A stretch of 33,518 nt of DNA from Clostridia bacterium (GTDB taxonomy: Bacteria; Bacillota; Clostridia; Oscillospirales; CAG-272): contig JAFTLZ010000003.1 of NCBI GenBank assembly GCA_017452665.1, forward strand, positions 1 through 33,518, read 5' to 3'. The notes beneath the pieces are model-generated. The model was not told the origin of the DNA. It saw only the letters and a program-made list of their open reading frames with translations, and did no database searches. Both the position numbers and the translations under genes were made by a program. Of the stretch, positions 15,431 to 25,068 are shown one piece after another (within the stretch, counting starts at the first letter, position 1; the number at the start of each line of letters is the position of its first letter).

Positions 15431-16402
15431 TCAACCAACCGCCACACCCACAATATATTTACGCAAGCGAAACAATAGCAGTGCCGAAGCCAGACACGCA
15501 CCAATGGCATAAATCCACAGCGTCTCCACGCAAAGCAGCACACCGATCACGCCCAAGCTAAAGCAAATCGCCAGCAACACCCCGCCGCACTCCACGCAGG
15601 AAAGCCCCGCCGCGCAAATGCGATGGTGCAAATGCGCACGGTCGGCGGCAAAAGGACTTCTCCCGCGCAATACCCGCCGCACCACGGCAGTAACCAGATC
15701 CGTCAAAGGATAGGCAAAAACCAGTAAAGGCGCAAGGGTTTCAATCTGCAAGACCGCACCCGAAAACAGCGGCAATGACAGCATCCCCAACAACAAACCG
15801 ACGCTTTCCGAGCCGCAATCCCCCGCAAAGATCTGCGCCGGATACCGGTTGTAAAAGCGGAACGCCAGGCACGCCACAGCCAACAAAATTGCAACCGTGG
15901 CCAATCCGCCTTCCCCGACCAAAAAAAGTGCCAGCCCCAGCAAAAGGCTCTCAATCGTCGCGCATCCCGCAAACAGCCCGTCCAGTCCATCCACAAAGTT
16001 GTGCGCGTTGGTCAGCGTCACCACCCAAAAAATCCCCAACGCCGTCCCCATTCCGTCCGTCGCGCCGCTCCCCAGCACGGCGGCACTCGCGGCGGCAATC
16101 TGAAAAAAGAGCTTGCTCCACGCGCCAAGGCAAAAAATATCGTCCGCCAATCCCACCGCCAGCATCAAGCCCCCTCCGCAAAGCGTAGCGATCAAAAACG
16201 GCGAACTCTCCCCCAAAAGCGCACACCCCAATAAAAACGGGAGCACAATGGCAAGTCCCCCGGCACGCGGAACACTCTCCAAATGCATCCGCCTCCAATC
16301 CTGCGGCACATCCACCGCACCAATCTTCCAGGAAAGACCAATCACAGCGGGCGTCAACGCAAAGGCAAGCCCGAATACAAACAACGCAATCAAAACCGAC
16401 AT
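15431..16402 (-). CDS. Undecaprenyl-phosphate sugar-1-phosphate transferase (TagO/WecA family)
   Basis: This 323-residue polytopic membrane enzyme of the MraY/WecA family transfers a GlcNAc-1-phosphate type group from a UDP-sugar to undecaprenyl phosphate. This starts wall teichoic acid or surface polysaccharide synthesis. About ten hydrophobic helices are present. Diagnostic motifs: LADD (Asp87-Asp88), NAHNFVDGLDGL (132-143), GDCGSES, and the cytoplasmic DRAHLHHRI. The DGLDGL form and HLHH motif point to the TagO/WecA branch rather than MraY. GDCGSESVG departs from the more usual GDxGSxxLG. The start at 16402 follows AAAGGAG. No clear promoter lies in the gap to trpS, so low-level read-through past the trpS terminator is possible. 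Confidence 0.92.
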   Translation of the reverse strand: MSVLIALFVFGLAFALTPAVIGLSWKIGAVDVPQDWRRMHLESVPRAGGLAIVLPFLLGCALLGESSPFLIATLCGGGLMLAVGLADDIFCLGAWSKLFFQIAAASAAVLGSGATDGMGTALGIFWVVTLTNAHNFVDGLDGLFAGCATIESLLLGLALFLVGEGGLATVAILLAVACLAFRFYNRYPAQIFAGDCGSESVGLLLGMLSLPLFSGAVLQIETLAPLLVFAYPLTDLVTAVVRRVLRGRSPFAADRAHLHHRICAAGLSCVECGGVLLAICFSLGVIGVLLCVETLWIYAIGACLASALLLFRLRKYIVGVAVG

Positions 16403-16436
16403 TTCAAACTCTCCTTTATATCAGGTCGCTCCCGCA

Positions 16437-16471
16437 TAAAAAAACGGGAAAACTTGCCAAAAGTCTTCCCG
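16437..16471 (-). terminator. Terminator after trpS
   Basis: On the minus strand, CGGGAAGACTT pairs with AAGTTTTCCCG (plus 16445-16471, one G-U pair) around a five-base loop, followed by seven T. Confidence 0.93.
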
Positions 16472-16514
16472 CTTTTTCAATCCGGTATTCAGTTTTCCGG
16501 TAAAAAATTGCAGA

Positions 16515-17516
16515 TCAGTGAATTTGTACAAATCCCAGCTTTTTCTGCATTTTGGAGAGCGTACGACGTGCGTAGTAGGACGCCTCCTCCGCACCTTTTT
16601 TCATCTGTGCCTCCAGCGCCGCCTTGTCAGCCATCAGCTCCGCAAAGCGCTTTTGTACGGGTGCCAGCGCGTCTGCCGTCACCTCTCCAACCGCCAGCTT
16701 AAAGTCGCCGTAGCCCTTGCCTGCAAATTCCCGCTCAATCTCTTCCATACTCTTGCCCGTAAAGCAGGAGTAAACGGTCATCAGATTGGTCACACCGGGC
16801 TTATCCTCTGCCGCGCGGACCTCCGCCCCGGAATCGGTCACCGCGCGCTTAAACTTGCGGATGATCGCGTCGCGGTCGTCCAAAATATAAACCACCGCAT
16901 TTGTATTCTCGTCGGATTTGCTCATTTTTTTGGTCGGCTCCACCAAGGACATGATCTTCTTGCCGCTCTTCGGCATGATGGGCTCCGGGATCGTAAACAG
17001 ATCCGGATAAATCTGATTGACGCGCGTTGCAATATCGCGGCACAGCTCCACGTGCTGCTTCTGGTCAATTCCAACCGGAACCACGTCGGTCTGATACAGC
17101 AAAATATCCGCCGCCATCAGCACGGGATAGGTAAACAGCCCCGCATTGACATTGTCCGCGTGCTTTGTGCTCTTATCCTTAAACTGCGTCATGCGCGAAA
17201 GCTCGCCAAACATCGTGTAACAATTCAAAATCCATGCAAGCTCGGCGTGCTCGTGCACCATCGATTGCACATAAAGTGTGTTCTTTTCCGGATCCAGCCC
17301 GCACGCCATATAAAGTGCCAGCGTCTCGTAGGTGCGGCGGCGAAGCTCCGCAGGATTTTGCCGAACCGTAATCGCGTGCTCATCCACAACGCAATAAAAC
17401 GTTTTGTACAGCTCCGAAAACTCGGAAAAATTGCGAATGGCACCAAGATAATTTCCAATGGTCAGGTTGCCGCTGGGCTGAACGCCCGAAAAACACACCT
17501 TTTGATCTCCAAACAT
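16515..17516 (-). CDS. trpS: Tryptophanyl-tRNA synthetase
   Basis: This 333-residue class I synthetase charges tRNA-Trp. The ATP-binding HIGH equivalent is PSGNLTIGNY (residues about 14-23), and the KMSKS loop is intact as KKMSKSDE (near 195). GVQPSGN and the anticodon-binding helical domain with AEDKPGVTNL fit bacterial TrpS, and the length is standard. The start at 17516 follows AAAGGATT. No T-box leader is visible: the promoter lies only about 40 bases from the start. It is a single gene with its own promoter and terminator. Confidence 0.97.
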   Translation of the reverse strand: MFGDQKVCFSGVQPSGNLTIGNYLGAIRNFSEFSELYKTFYCVVDEHAITVRQNPAELRRRTYETLALYMACGLDPEKNTLYVQSMVHEHAELAWILNCYTMFGELSRMTQFKDKSTKHADNVNAGLFTYPVLMAADILLYQTDVVPVGIDQKQHVELCRDIATRVNQIYPDLFTIPEPIMPKSGKKIMSLVEPTKKMSKSDENTNAVVYILDDRDAIIRKFKRAVTDSGAEVRAAEDKPGVTNLMTVYSCFTGKSMEEIEREFAGKGYGDFKLAVGEVTADALAPVQKRFAELMADKAALEAQMKKGAEEASYYARRTLSKMQKKLGFVQIH

Positions 17517-17553
17517 CGTGTCTCAATCCTTTCAAAATGGGTTTCTACCTCAT

Positions 17554-17582
17554 ATTTTATCACAAGCCGTACACTTTTGCAA
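17554..17582 (-). promoter_or_regulatory. Promoter of trpS
   Basis: On the minus strand, TTGCAA (plus 17577-17582), a 17-base spacer ending TGA, and TAAAAT (plus 17554-17559). This has an extended -10 form. The leader is too short for a T-box. Confidence 0.8.
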
Positions 17583-17610
17583 GTAGAAAACATAAAAAAA
17601 CTGTTTTTTT

Positions 17611-17645
17611 GATAAAAAAGAGTGCCGGGCTGATGCCCAGCACTC
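17611..17645 (-). terminator. Terminator after the large lipoprotein gene
   Basis: On the minus strand, GAGTGC-t-GGGC pairs with GCCC-g-GCACTC (plus 17620-17645) around ATCA, followed by six T. Confidence 0.94.
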
Positions 17646-17653
17646 CAAAATGT

Positions 17654-20568
17654 TCAGTTTGCAGGGAGATAAGAGTAAGTCTCCAACCAAGCGTAGTAAA
17701 TTCCGTAGGGGGACGTATAGTAAACGTACTCGTCACCGTTCGCCCAAGTCTTTACCGTATCGGTCAAAACATCCATCGTCTCCGCGTGGGTAATGTGGCG
17801 CAGCTTATCAAACAGCGCCGTCCAATCGCTTCCGATCACAGTATCCTTAATTTTCTTCAAGAACGCATCGGAACCGGTTCCGTAGGTCGACTTCAGTTCA
17901 TTCTCCGAAACCTTTGTTTTGGTATTCAGCAGATACGAAAGCGTTGTAATCGTCTTTTCAAGGGATGCATAATCCTCACAAGCGTAAATCAAACCAAGAA
18001 TATCCTCGTTCAACTCTGCCATGTACTTCACCAGCTCGGTATCCAGATTGCCGATCATGACGAAATCGGGATCCTTCGTTGCAGACATCGGATTAAAGGT
18101 TGCACTGTCATCGCCGCCGTTCAGCGTGATCTTGTGAGAGAAGCTTACATCCTTATCGGTCGTAACGCGAACGTAGTAGAGCAGATAGTTGCGCTGGGTT
18201 GTAACATCCAAAGAGTTATCGGTCGTCTCCGCACCGTTGAAATCAAAGTGCAGAACCAGCTCACCGCTGTTCCCCTTCGGCAAAACCTGCAAGTCGGTAA
18301 TGTACTTCATGTTCTTGCGGTAAACAACGTAGGTGTAGTAGTTCTCGGTCTCGCTGCTGGTGGTATCGGACCAAATCAAAACATTGTTTGTGGTCTGCAT
18401 ATTCGTATCCTTATACCATGCGGTAATCACTTCATTCAGATAAGGATTGTCAATGATGTGCGGAATCGTCAAATCGTCGTAAATCTCAACTGTAAACTCG
18501 TCGGTGTTGTAGAAATCAAAATTCAATACATCGGTCTGCGCGGTCTCAACCATAGCCGTTTCAGTATCGTTTACCTTGCATACGATCTTGGACTGATAAT
18601 CCGCAGGTCTTGCAAAGGAGACCAGAGAAAGCTCGTATCCGGAGGATTGAACGTCGCTATAGTTCAAAACCAGCGTAACACCAACCTGCTTTTCAACCTC
18701 AATACCGGCATCATTGACCTCCACGGTCGTAATCGGCTCCTCGACCACGGTAAAGTTTGCAGATCCCGTATTGTTGTAAAGGTAATAGTTTGCAACGTAT
18801 TGCTTTTTGCCGTCGTCAACACTCTTGTAAATGTAAACGCCCTTTCCTGCCGCATCGCATTGCTCGATCCAAGTCTTCAACTTCTCATTTTGGGAAAGCA
18901 GATCCTTGGAGTATCCGCTGCTGTAAGAGAGGTTATATCCCTTGATCTCGTCAATGGTAATCGTCGTATCCTCGGGAGAAAGCGCTAAAGCAAAGGAATC
19001 CAAATCAAATCCCAGCAACGGCTCTACCAAAGAGCTGCGGTTCTGCACCTTACCATTCTCCCAGATGCTTTCATCCATCTGCGGTTCCAGATAAGCCAAG
19101 AATGCGTTACCGGTTGCGTAAATATCCATCACATACTGCTTGTTGTTCTTGTTGGAAAGGCGAACCACTCTGCCGTTGTCATCCAGACGGTAGTTCTCAC
19201 CCTCAACACCGTACTGCAGCAGATTGCGCATCTCGGTGTTGGTGTTCAGACAGGTGATAATTTCCATGCTACGCGATACACTGACGCTGTAGGAGCTAAC
19301 GGCAAACATATTACCGTAAATATCCTCTGCGGTTGCAGTAGGATACGCAACGGGAACAACATAGTAGCGCTCGCCGTTTTTATCGCGGTAATATCCCTCT
19401 GCATCCAGCACGGTCAAGTCGCCGTTGACAAATTTGACTGCGGCCGACATCGCGGAGGTATCCTGATCCTCGCTTTGCTTAAAGTAGCTTACCTCCTTGT
19501 CAAGACGGTATTTGTTTAACTGCAGGAAGGCTGCAACAAAATCCTCGTTCTCCAGCAAGCTCTGCACGCCAAGAACCGTCTCCCCGCGGGAAAGGCTCTG
19601 CAAATCCTCGTAAAGCGTACCGAAAATCGAGAACTGATCGCTGTCAAGCGTATAATCATCCTCGTCAATCGTCCAGTAATGCGCCAACAGCTCCAGGCAC
19701 TGATCATAGGTTGCGTCCACGGGAATCACCTTGGTCAAGTCCTCGTTCAAAGCAACCAGATTTAAAAACTGGTAAATATACTCATTGTAGAAGCCGTCGA
19801 TCAAGCCTCTCTGGAAGTAGCCCTGCAAAGCATAGCGATCCATCAGCTTTTGGTTCAACAGCATATACTTATATTCGCCGATAACGTTGTTATTCGGGAT
19901 CGCATAAGTAACACCATCCTGCTTCACGGAAGACAAGAGCGTGGGAGAAATATACTCCGCAATCTTCTTGGAACTGTTCTTCAGCTCGGAATCCAGCTCT
20001 GCCAGCCAACCCTTTGTAACGAATTCGCTGTACATATCCTGACCCGAAACGATCAGATTGCCGTCACCGTCAACCAGATTACCGATGTAAATAATATCCA
20101 CCTGGTGCTCTTCCAATGCGGGATATTTCTCCTGCAGCAAGCCGTTGTCATCAATGTAGGTTTCCACCTCAGGAGCGGTCGTGGTTTCCTCGCCCGTTCC
20201 GGTTTCATCCTCCTTCGACTCCTCTTCCGCTTCCTGCTGTTCCTTTCTCTCCGCTTCGGCAGCCGCATAGGCCTCAATCTCCGCGGTCAACTTTTCGTAG
20301 TACTGATCCTCGGTCAGGTACGTAATCACAAGCTCCGTTTTATACTTCGAGCGTGTCATGGAGTTGATCTCCTCGGTCACTGCCACAGCAATTTCCGGAT
20401 CGACCTCCTCTTCCGATACGACCCACATGCTCAAGGTCATATTGTTTTTGGATGCCTGTTCAGCAATATTGTCCTTCACCTCATCATCGGTTTGTTCTGC
20501 GCAGCTTGTCAGAACAATCGCGAAGAGCATGACGAAACATAAAAACAGGCAAGTCAGTCTTTTTTCAT
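17654..20568 (-). CDS. Large extracellular solute-binding-like lipoprotein, start frameshifted
   Basis: About 970 residues. The N-terminus is a lipoprotein signal ending in the lipobox LTSC, then a region like ABC-transporter solute-binding proteins: TLSMWVV, VDIIYIGN, GWLAELD and DGVTYAIPNNN, typical of sugar/peptide binding (family 1) folds. An Ala/Glu-rich, Thr-rich low-complexity insert sits near residues 100-150. The C-terminal ~450 residues are an extension I do not recognise, with beta-rich stretches and a helical end. No permease or ATPase gene is adjacent. The natural start appears to be ATG 20568, after GGGAGG by seven bases. As read, however, ATG is followed by six A and hits TGA at codon 5. 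Seven A would give MKKRLTCLFL in frame with the body. The only upstream in-frame start, TTG 20620, has no usable ribosome binding site. Confidence 0.82.
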
Positions 20569-20640
20569 GTTGAATCCTCCCGAATCTCGCAGGTGTCTCG
20601 CAAAATGGGCACAGAGACAATCCTACATTTTTACCCTTAT

Positions 20641-20669
20641 ATTGTACACCTTTTTCATGTTTCTGTCAA
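20641..20669 (-). promoter_or_regulatory. Promoter of the large lipoprotein gene
   Basis: On the minus strand, TTGACA (plus 20664-20669), a 17-base spacer and TACAAT (plus 20641-20646). Near-consensus. The expected start near 20634 leaves a leader of about 65 bases before ATG 20568. Confidence 0.92.
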
Positions 20670-20755
20670 GTGAATTTTTTGTGACGTTCTCCCCTTTTTT
20701 CATTGATTTTTTTCATCCGGACACGACTCGTTCACAATTCAACAGCATAATACAC

Positions 20756-20828
20756 AAAAAACGCAGTTCATTTTCTGTTAATCTGACCTAATTTTAGGCA
20801 AAACAAACAGTTTTGAACCGCGTTTTTT
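20756..20828 (-). terminator. Long structured terminator after rpoD
   Basis: On the minus strand, AAAAAACGCGGTTC (plus 20815-20828) pairs over 14 positions, with one G-U, to GAACTGCGTTTTTT (plus 20756-20769). The 45-base loop holds two smaller foldable palindromes, CAAAAC-n5-GTTTTG and CCTAAAATTAGG. The right arm ends in a T run, so it should terminate dgt-dnaG-rpoD transcripts. Confidence 0.75.
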
Positions 20829-20846
20829 GTTACGATAAACCAAAAA

Positions 20847-22013
20847 TCACTCCATAAAGCCCTTCAAATGTCTTGCACGACTGGGATGGCGCAATTTCCG
20901 CAATGCTTTTGCTTCAATCTGGCGGATGCGCTCACGGGTGATGTCAAATTCCTTACCCACTTCCTCCAAGGTGCGGGTTCTGCCGTCATACAAGCCAAAG
21001 CGAAGCTTAATCACGTGCTCCTCTCGGGGAGTCAGCGTGTGGAGCTGCTTTTCCAGCTCCTCGCGCAAAATATTGGTTGACGTCGCTTCTGCGGGCGAGG
21101 GCGTATCGTCATCCGGGATAAAATCTCCCAAATGGCTGTCCTCTTCCTCACCGATCGGCGTCTCCAGCGAAACGGGATCCTGCGCAATCTTCATAATCTC
21201 GCGCACCTTGTCGGCGCTCATCGAGATCTTTTCTCCGATCTCCTCCGCAGTCGGCTCACGTCCGTTCTCCTGCAGCAGCTGACGGGAAACGCGAGAAACC
21301 TTGTGAATGGTCTCCACCATGTGCACCGGAATGCGAATGGTGCGCGCCTGATCCGCAATGGCACGGGTGATCGCTTGGCGAATCCACCAGGTGGCGTAGG
21401 TGGAGAATTTATACCCCTTGGTGTAATCGAACTTGTCCACTGCCTTCATCAAGCCCAGATTTCCCTCCTGGATCAGATCCAAAAAGAACATTCCGCGCCC
21501 CACGTAACGCTTTGCAATGCTGACAACCAAGCGCAGGTTTGCTTCCACCAGCTCGGTCTTTGCCGTTTCGTCGCCCGCCATCATGCGCTCGGCAAGCTCC
21601 TTTTCGCGATCGGTGTTCAGCAGAGGAACACGGCCGATCTCTTTCAGATACAAGCGCACGGGGTCATCAATAGCAAGCCCCTCCTGCTCCAGGATCCGCT
21701 CCATATTTTCCGCAACGCCAAACGCTTCCACTTCACTTTCAATGGCGTCCATTTCGGCGCTGGAAAGATCCCCGTCAAAAGCAATGCCGTTGTCCTCCAG
21801 GGTTTCATAGAGCTTGTCAATGCTGTCAACGTCAAAGTTCATCTCTTCCATTGCTTCGTCCAGATCGGACGCCGAAAGCTTGCCCTTTTTTCCCTTTTCG
21901 ATCAGCAGGTTGACGTCAATCTTTTTCTCGTCGCTCTTTTTCTCGTCACTCTTCTTTTCGGTTTCTTCTGCCTCCGCAACCGGCAAATCTTCTTTTACTT
22001 CAAACTCGTTCAT
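20847..22013 (-). CDS. rpoD: Primary sigma factor RpoD/SigA
   Basis: This 388-residue housekeeping sigma-70 directs RNA polymerase to TTGACA/TATAAT promoters, which match the promoters seen across this window. Region 1.2 ([11 protein letters not shown]), region 2 ([13 protein letters not shown], the [16 protein letters not shown] core contact, [15 protein letters not shown] for -10 melting), region 3 and region 4.2 ([20 protein letters not shown] for -35 binding) are complete. The N-terminus (about 45 residues) is acidic and lysine-rich with a short KSDEK tandem repeat. The start ATG overlaps the dnaG stop in ATGA, so the two are translationally coupled. It is the last gene of dgt-dnaG-rpoD. 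Confidence 0.98.
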   Translation of the reverse strand: MNEFEVKEDLPVAEAEETEKKSDEKKSDEKKIDVNLLIEKGKKGKLSASDLDEAMEEMNFDVDSIDKLYETLEDNGIAFDGDLSSAEMDAIESEVEAFGVAENMERILEQEGLAIDDPVRLYLKEIGRVPLLNTDREKELAERMMAGDETAKTELVEANLRLVVSIAKRYVGRGMFFLDLIQEGNLGLMKAVDKFDYTKGYKFSTYATWWIRQAITRAIADQARTIRIPVHMVETIHKVSRVSRQLLQENGREPTAEEIGEKISMSADKVREIMKIAQDPVSLETPIGEEEDSHLGDFIPDDDTPSPAEATSTNILREELEKQLHTLTPREEHVIKLRFGLYDGRTRTLEEVGKEFDITRERIRQIEAKALRKLRHPSRARHLKGFME

Positions 22014-23809
22014 TGTGTATCAGCCTTTCCTTTATGTAGTTTCGCATTTTTTTCTCTCAGATATGCAAGACGCGTGTTCAAATCTCCGTTGCGCAAATGC
22101 GCGCGCTCGCGCGTGGAACGAAGCACGTCGATCGCAGAGCGAAGCACCTCCGGACCGTTTTGCGACAGCTGCTGTCTCGCCATTTCCATTTTTTCAATCC
22201 TTCCCACCTCGTCGGGGGTAAAATCCATTCCCAGTAATTCAAATCGAAAGCCCGCTTCACTGCGGTGCAAGTGCATGATCGCTTCAAACACACGGCGGTG
22301 AAAATCGGTGACAAAATCCTGCGCGTCAAGCTCGATCTTCCCCTCGTCAACCGCATTCCGGTACTCCTCGTAGATCAGGAGCAGACCGAGAATCGATTCC
22401 TCCGCCGATGCGGCGCGCGGATCCTTCGCGGCATCCGGATTGATCCGATCGCCAAAATTCTTCACCGAGGCCTGAGCCTCTCGGCTTTCCCGCGCCGCGC
22501 TCTCGCGCCGTTGCTTTCGCCGAATCTGCTCCACGGAATTCCGCAATACGTCCACGGGCAGCTCCAGCTTGGAGGAAGCATAATTCAGGTAGACCTCGCG
22601 CTCCACCGGCGAATGGTACTCCGCAATCACGCCGCACAGCTCGTTCGACGCCTTGATCTTATCGGTGCCAACCGACAGATCGTACCGCGAAAGCACCCGC
22701 TCCGCCTTGTATTCAAAGCCCGTGCGGCTCTCCTCCAAAACCCTTCGGAATCGGTCCGCGCCAAATTTTTCAATATATTCGTCGGGGTCCTTCGCGCCGC
22801 TCAATCGCAGCACCCGCACGTCCATGCCAACCTCACCCAAAATACGCATCGCCTTGTTCGCAGCATTCTGCCCCGCCTCGTCGGCGTCGTAGGAGATGAT
22901 CACCTTTTGCGTGTATTTGGAAAAGATCCGTGCATGGTCGGGGGTAATCGCCGTTCCCAGCGTTGCAACCGCATATTCAAAGCCCGCGGCGTGCAATGCG
23001 ATCACGTCCATGTACCCCTCGCACAAAATCATTTTTTCCGCACAACAGTTTTTCGCAAAATTGAGCGCAAACAAATGTCGGCTCTTTTTAAACGCAGGCG
23101 TGTCTGAGGTGTTCAGATACTTCGGCTTGGAATCGTCCATCACACGGCCGCCAAAGCCGACCACGTTTCCCGACGTATCAATGATTGGAAACATCACGCG
23201 GTTGCGGAAAATATCGTATACGTTGTTGTTTTTTTGACTGCGTGCGCAAAGATACGCGGCAATCAGCTCGTCGTCGGAATATCCCAGCCGCCGCAAATGG
23301 TCGCGCAAGGCGTGAAAGCCATTCGGAGCAAATCCAAGACCAAAATGCTTGATGGTCGCTTCAGTCAGCTTGCGCTCCCGCTTAAAATAATCCATTCCGG
23401 GGGCGCCGATGGCAGGATCAAACAGGCAGGCGCGGTAAAACTTTGCCGCTTCCAGATTCATCTCCAGCACCCGCTTGCGCGAAACGCCGTTTTGCTGCGC
23501 GGAGAAGGAATCGCTCTCCCGCGGCAGGGGAAGTCCCGCCCGATTCGCCAAAAATTCCACCGCCTCGGCAAAATCCAGATTCTCCGCCTTTTGCACAAAC
23601 GTAATGGCAGAGCCGCCCGCATGACAACCAAAGCAGAAAAACATCTTTTTGGTGGGAGACACCGAAAAGGAGGGCGTTTTTTCACTGTGGAACGGACATC
23701 GCCCAACCAGATTGGCGCCCGTCCGCTTCAGCGTAACGTAACGCCCGATCAGCTCCTCAATATCGGTGCGATCCACAACCTCCTGGATAAAATTTTCGGG
23801 AAATCTCAT
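22010..23809 (-). CDS. dnaG: DNA primase
   Basis: DnaG makes RNA primers at the replication fork. The 599-residue protein has an N-terminal CHC2 zinc-binding domain (Cys38, His41, Cys59, Cys62), a central catalytic core with the Toprim motif [11 protein letters not shown] and the acidic ISYDADEAG, and a C-terminal helicase-binding region. Length is normal. ATG 23809 is preferred over GTG 23815 because the purine-rich AGAAGAGAG is better spaced. It overlaps rpoD by four bases and follows dgt by 46 bases. This is the conserved macromolecular-synthesis arrangement of Clostridia. Confidence 0.97.
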   Translation of the reverse strand: MRFPENFIQEVVDRTDIEELIGRYVTLKRTGANLVGRCPFHSEKTPSFSVSPTKKMFFCFGCHAGGSAITFVQKAENLDFAEAVEFLANRAGLPLPRESDSFSAQQNGVSRKRVLEMNLEAAKFYRACLFDPAIGAPGMDYFKRERKLTEATIKHFGLGFAPNGFHALRDHLRRLGYSDDELIAAYLCARSQKNNNVYDIFRNRVMFPIIDTSGNVVGFGGRVMDDSKPKYLNTSDTPAFKKSRHLFALNFAKNCCAEKMILCEGYMDVIALHAAGFEYAVATLGTAITPDHARIFSKYTQKVIISYDADEAGQNAANKAMRILGEVGMDVRVLRLSGAKDPDEYIEKFGADRFRRVLEESRTGFEYKAERVLSRYDLSVGTDKIKASNELCGVIAEYHSPVEREVYLNYASSKLELPVDVLRNSVEQIRRKQRRESAARESREAQASVKNFGDRINPDAAKDPRAASAEESILGLLLIYEEYRNAVDEGKIELDAQDFVTDFHRRVFEAIMHLHRSEAGFRFELLGMDFTPDEVGRIEKMEMARQQLSQNGPEVLRSAIDVLRSTRERAHLRNGDLNTRLAYLREKNAKLHKGKADTQ

Positions 23810-23855
23810 ATACACTCTCTTCTCAACAGTTTATCGTAAGGCTCCCGCAGGGGCA

Positions 23856-24860
23856 TCAGTTGCTCCAAACGCGCGGGATGTACAGCTTTTTGTAGGTTTC
23901 AATGGCGTAGCGATCGGTCATTCCCGAAATATAGTCGCACACACACCGCTTCACGCCCTCCTCGTCAATGCTTCGACGGTACAGCTCGGGCATCTGCTCG
24001 GGAAAGCGTACAAAGTGATTGAACAGCTGTCCCAGCATCTCCTTTGCCTTTCCCTCCTCACCCTTTGCAGCCGAGTTGGTATAGACGTTTTCAAACAAAA
24101 AGGTGCGCAAGCGGTCGGTCGCCTCCCAGATCTCCGGGAGCATCCGAATCTCATTGCAATCGGTGCTCGCGCGGATCACAGCGTCCACCATGGTATTGAT
24201 GCGGTTGCCGTGCGTCTCGCCCAAAACCTCGCGCAGCTCCTTCGGGATATCCTCGGTGCACAAAATCCCCGCGCGGCAGGCGTCGTCGATATCGTGATTG
24301 ATGTAGGCAATGCGGTCGGCAAATTTGACGATCACGCCCTCCAGCGTAGACGCCATACACCGCCCCGTATGGTTCAGGATCCCGTCACGCACCTCCCATG
24401 TCAGGTTTAAGCCCTTGCCGTTGTTTTCCAGCTTTTCCACCACGCGCAGGCTCTGCTTGTAGTGCGTAAAGTCCTTGGAAAACAGCTCCTGCATGGCATC
24501 CTCACCGGAGTGCCCGAAGGGCGTGTGCCCCAGATCGTGCCCCAGCGCTGCCGCCTCGGTCAAATCCTCGTTCAGGCGCAGCGCCCGTGCAATGATCCGC
24601 GCGATCTGCGTCACCTCCAGCGTGTGCGTCAGACGCGTGCGGTAATGGTCACCCGTGGGCGCGATAAAGACCTGCGTTTTGTTCATCAAGCGCCGAAAGG
24701 ACTGCGAATGAAGGATACGGTCGCGGTCGCGCTGAAACTCGGTTCTCATTTCACACGGCACGTACGGATAATCCCTTCCCCGTGTGTTAGAAGTCAAAAA
24801 CGCATACGGAGAAAGCGTCCGCCTCTCCTGCTCCAAAAATGTCTCACGAAGATTGCTCAC
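23856..24860 (-). CDS. dgt: dGTP triphosphohydrolase-like HD-domain protein
   Basis: This 334-residue HD-superfamily enzyme of the deoxyguanosinetriphosphate triphosphohydrolase-like (type 2) family removes triphosphate from dNTPs. Metal and catalytic residues: RTRLTHTLEV (His79), GHDLGHTPFGH (His108-Asp109), and a later VKFADRIAYINHD. The N-terminal QRDRDRILHSQSFRRL block is characteristic. GTG 24860 is chosen because GAGAGG lies eight bases upstream; GTG 24869 would overlap that site. It is the first gene of the dgt-dnaG-rpoD operon, so dNTP control may be co-expressed with replication priming. Confidence 0.94.
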   Translation of the reverse strand: MSNLRETFLEQERRTLSPYAFLTSNTRGRDYPYVPCEMRTEFQRDRDRILHSQSFRRLMNKTQVFIAPTGDHYRTRLTHTLEVTQIARIIARALRLNEDLTEAAALGHDLGHTPFGHSGEDAMQELFSKDFTHYKQSLRVVEKLENNGKGLNLTWEVRDGILNHTGRCMASTLEGVIVKFADRIAYINHDIDDACRAGILCTEDIPKELREVLGETHGNRINTMVDAVIRASTDCNEIRMLPEIWEATDRLRTFLFENVYTNSAAKGEEGKAKEMLGQLFNHFVRFPEQMPELYRRSIDEEGVKRCVCDYISGMTDRYAIETYKKLYIPRVWSN

Positions 24861-24935
24861 GGGTATCACCTCTCAATCCAAAACGCTCGGCCGCAAAGAA
24901 ATCCGATTCAAAATATGCCCCATTTGACCGATTCA

Positions 24936-24964
24936 ATTATAAAATACGCAAAAAATCGCAAAAA
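24936..24964 (-). promoter_or_regulatory. Candidate promoter of dgt-dnaG-rpoD
   Basis: On the minus strand, a perfect TATAAT (plus 24936-24941) lies 17 bases from a poor -35, TTTTTG (plus 24959-24964), in an AT-rich region. The 9-mer TTGAATCGG occurs twice just downstream (plus 24928-24936 and 24903-24911). Confidence 0.55.
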
Positions 24965-25023
24965 TACTTTTTTTCAAGCAAAATTTTACGCCAAAATTAT
25001 ATTTTTTTGCATAAGAAAGCAGA

Positions 25024-25053
25024 ATTCCGACAGCACAACCGCACCGTCGGAAT
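25024..25053 (-). terminator. Hairpin after yigZ, probable weak terminator
   Basis: Plus-strand ATTCCGAC (25024-25031) pairs perfectly with GTCGGAAT (25046-25053) around 14 bases. Toward minus it is followed by TCTGCTTTCTTATG, a T-rich but interrupted tract. It sits 16 bases beyond the yigZ stop. Confidence 0.6.
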
Positions 25054-25068
25054 CCCGCGCATCCAAGT

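Noticed and set aside
17517..17600. T-box leader upstream of trpS
   Set aside because: The promoter is about 40 bases from the start codon, too close for a T-box, and no specifier or antiterminator elements are visible.
17537..18988. A 483-codon plus-strand frame opposite the lipoprotein gene
   Set aside because: It is antisense to a strong coding frame, crosses the terminator and promoter of the trpS side, and has no ribosome binding site or motif.
21900..21960. Tandem 15-bp repeat in the 5' part of rpoD
   Set aside because: It encodes the low-complexity KSDEK stretch of the sigma factor N-terminus. It is common there and has no sign of separate function.
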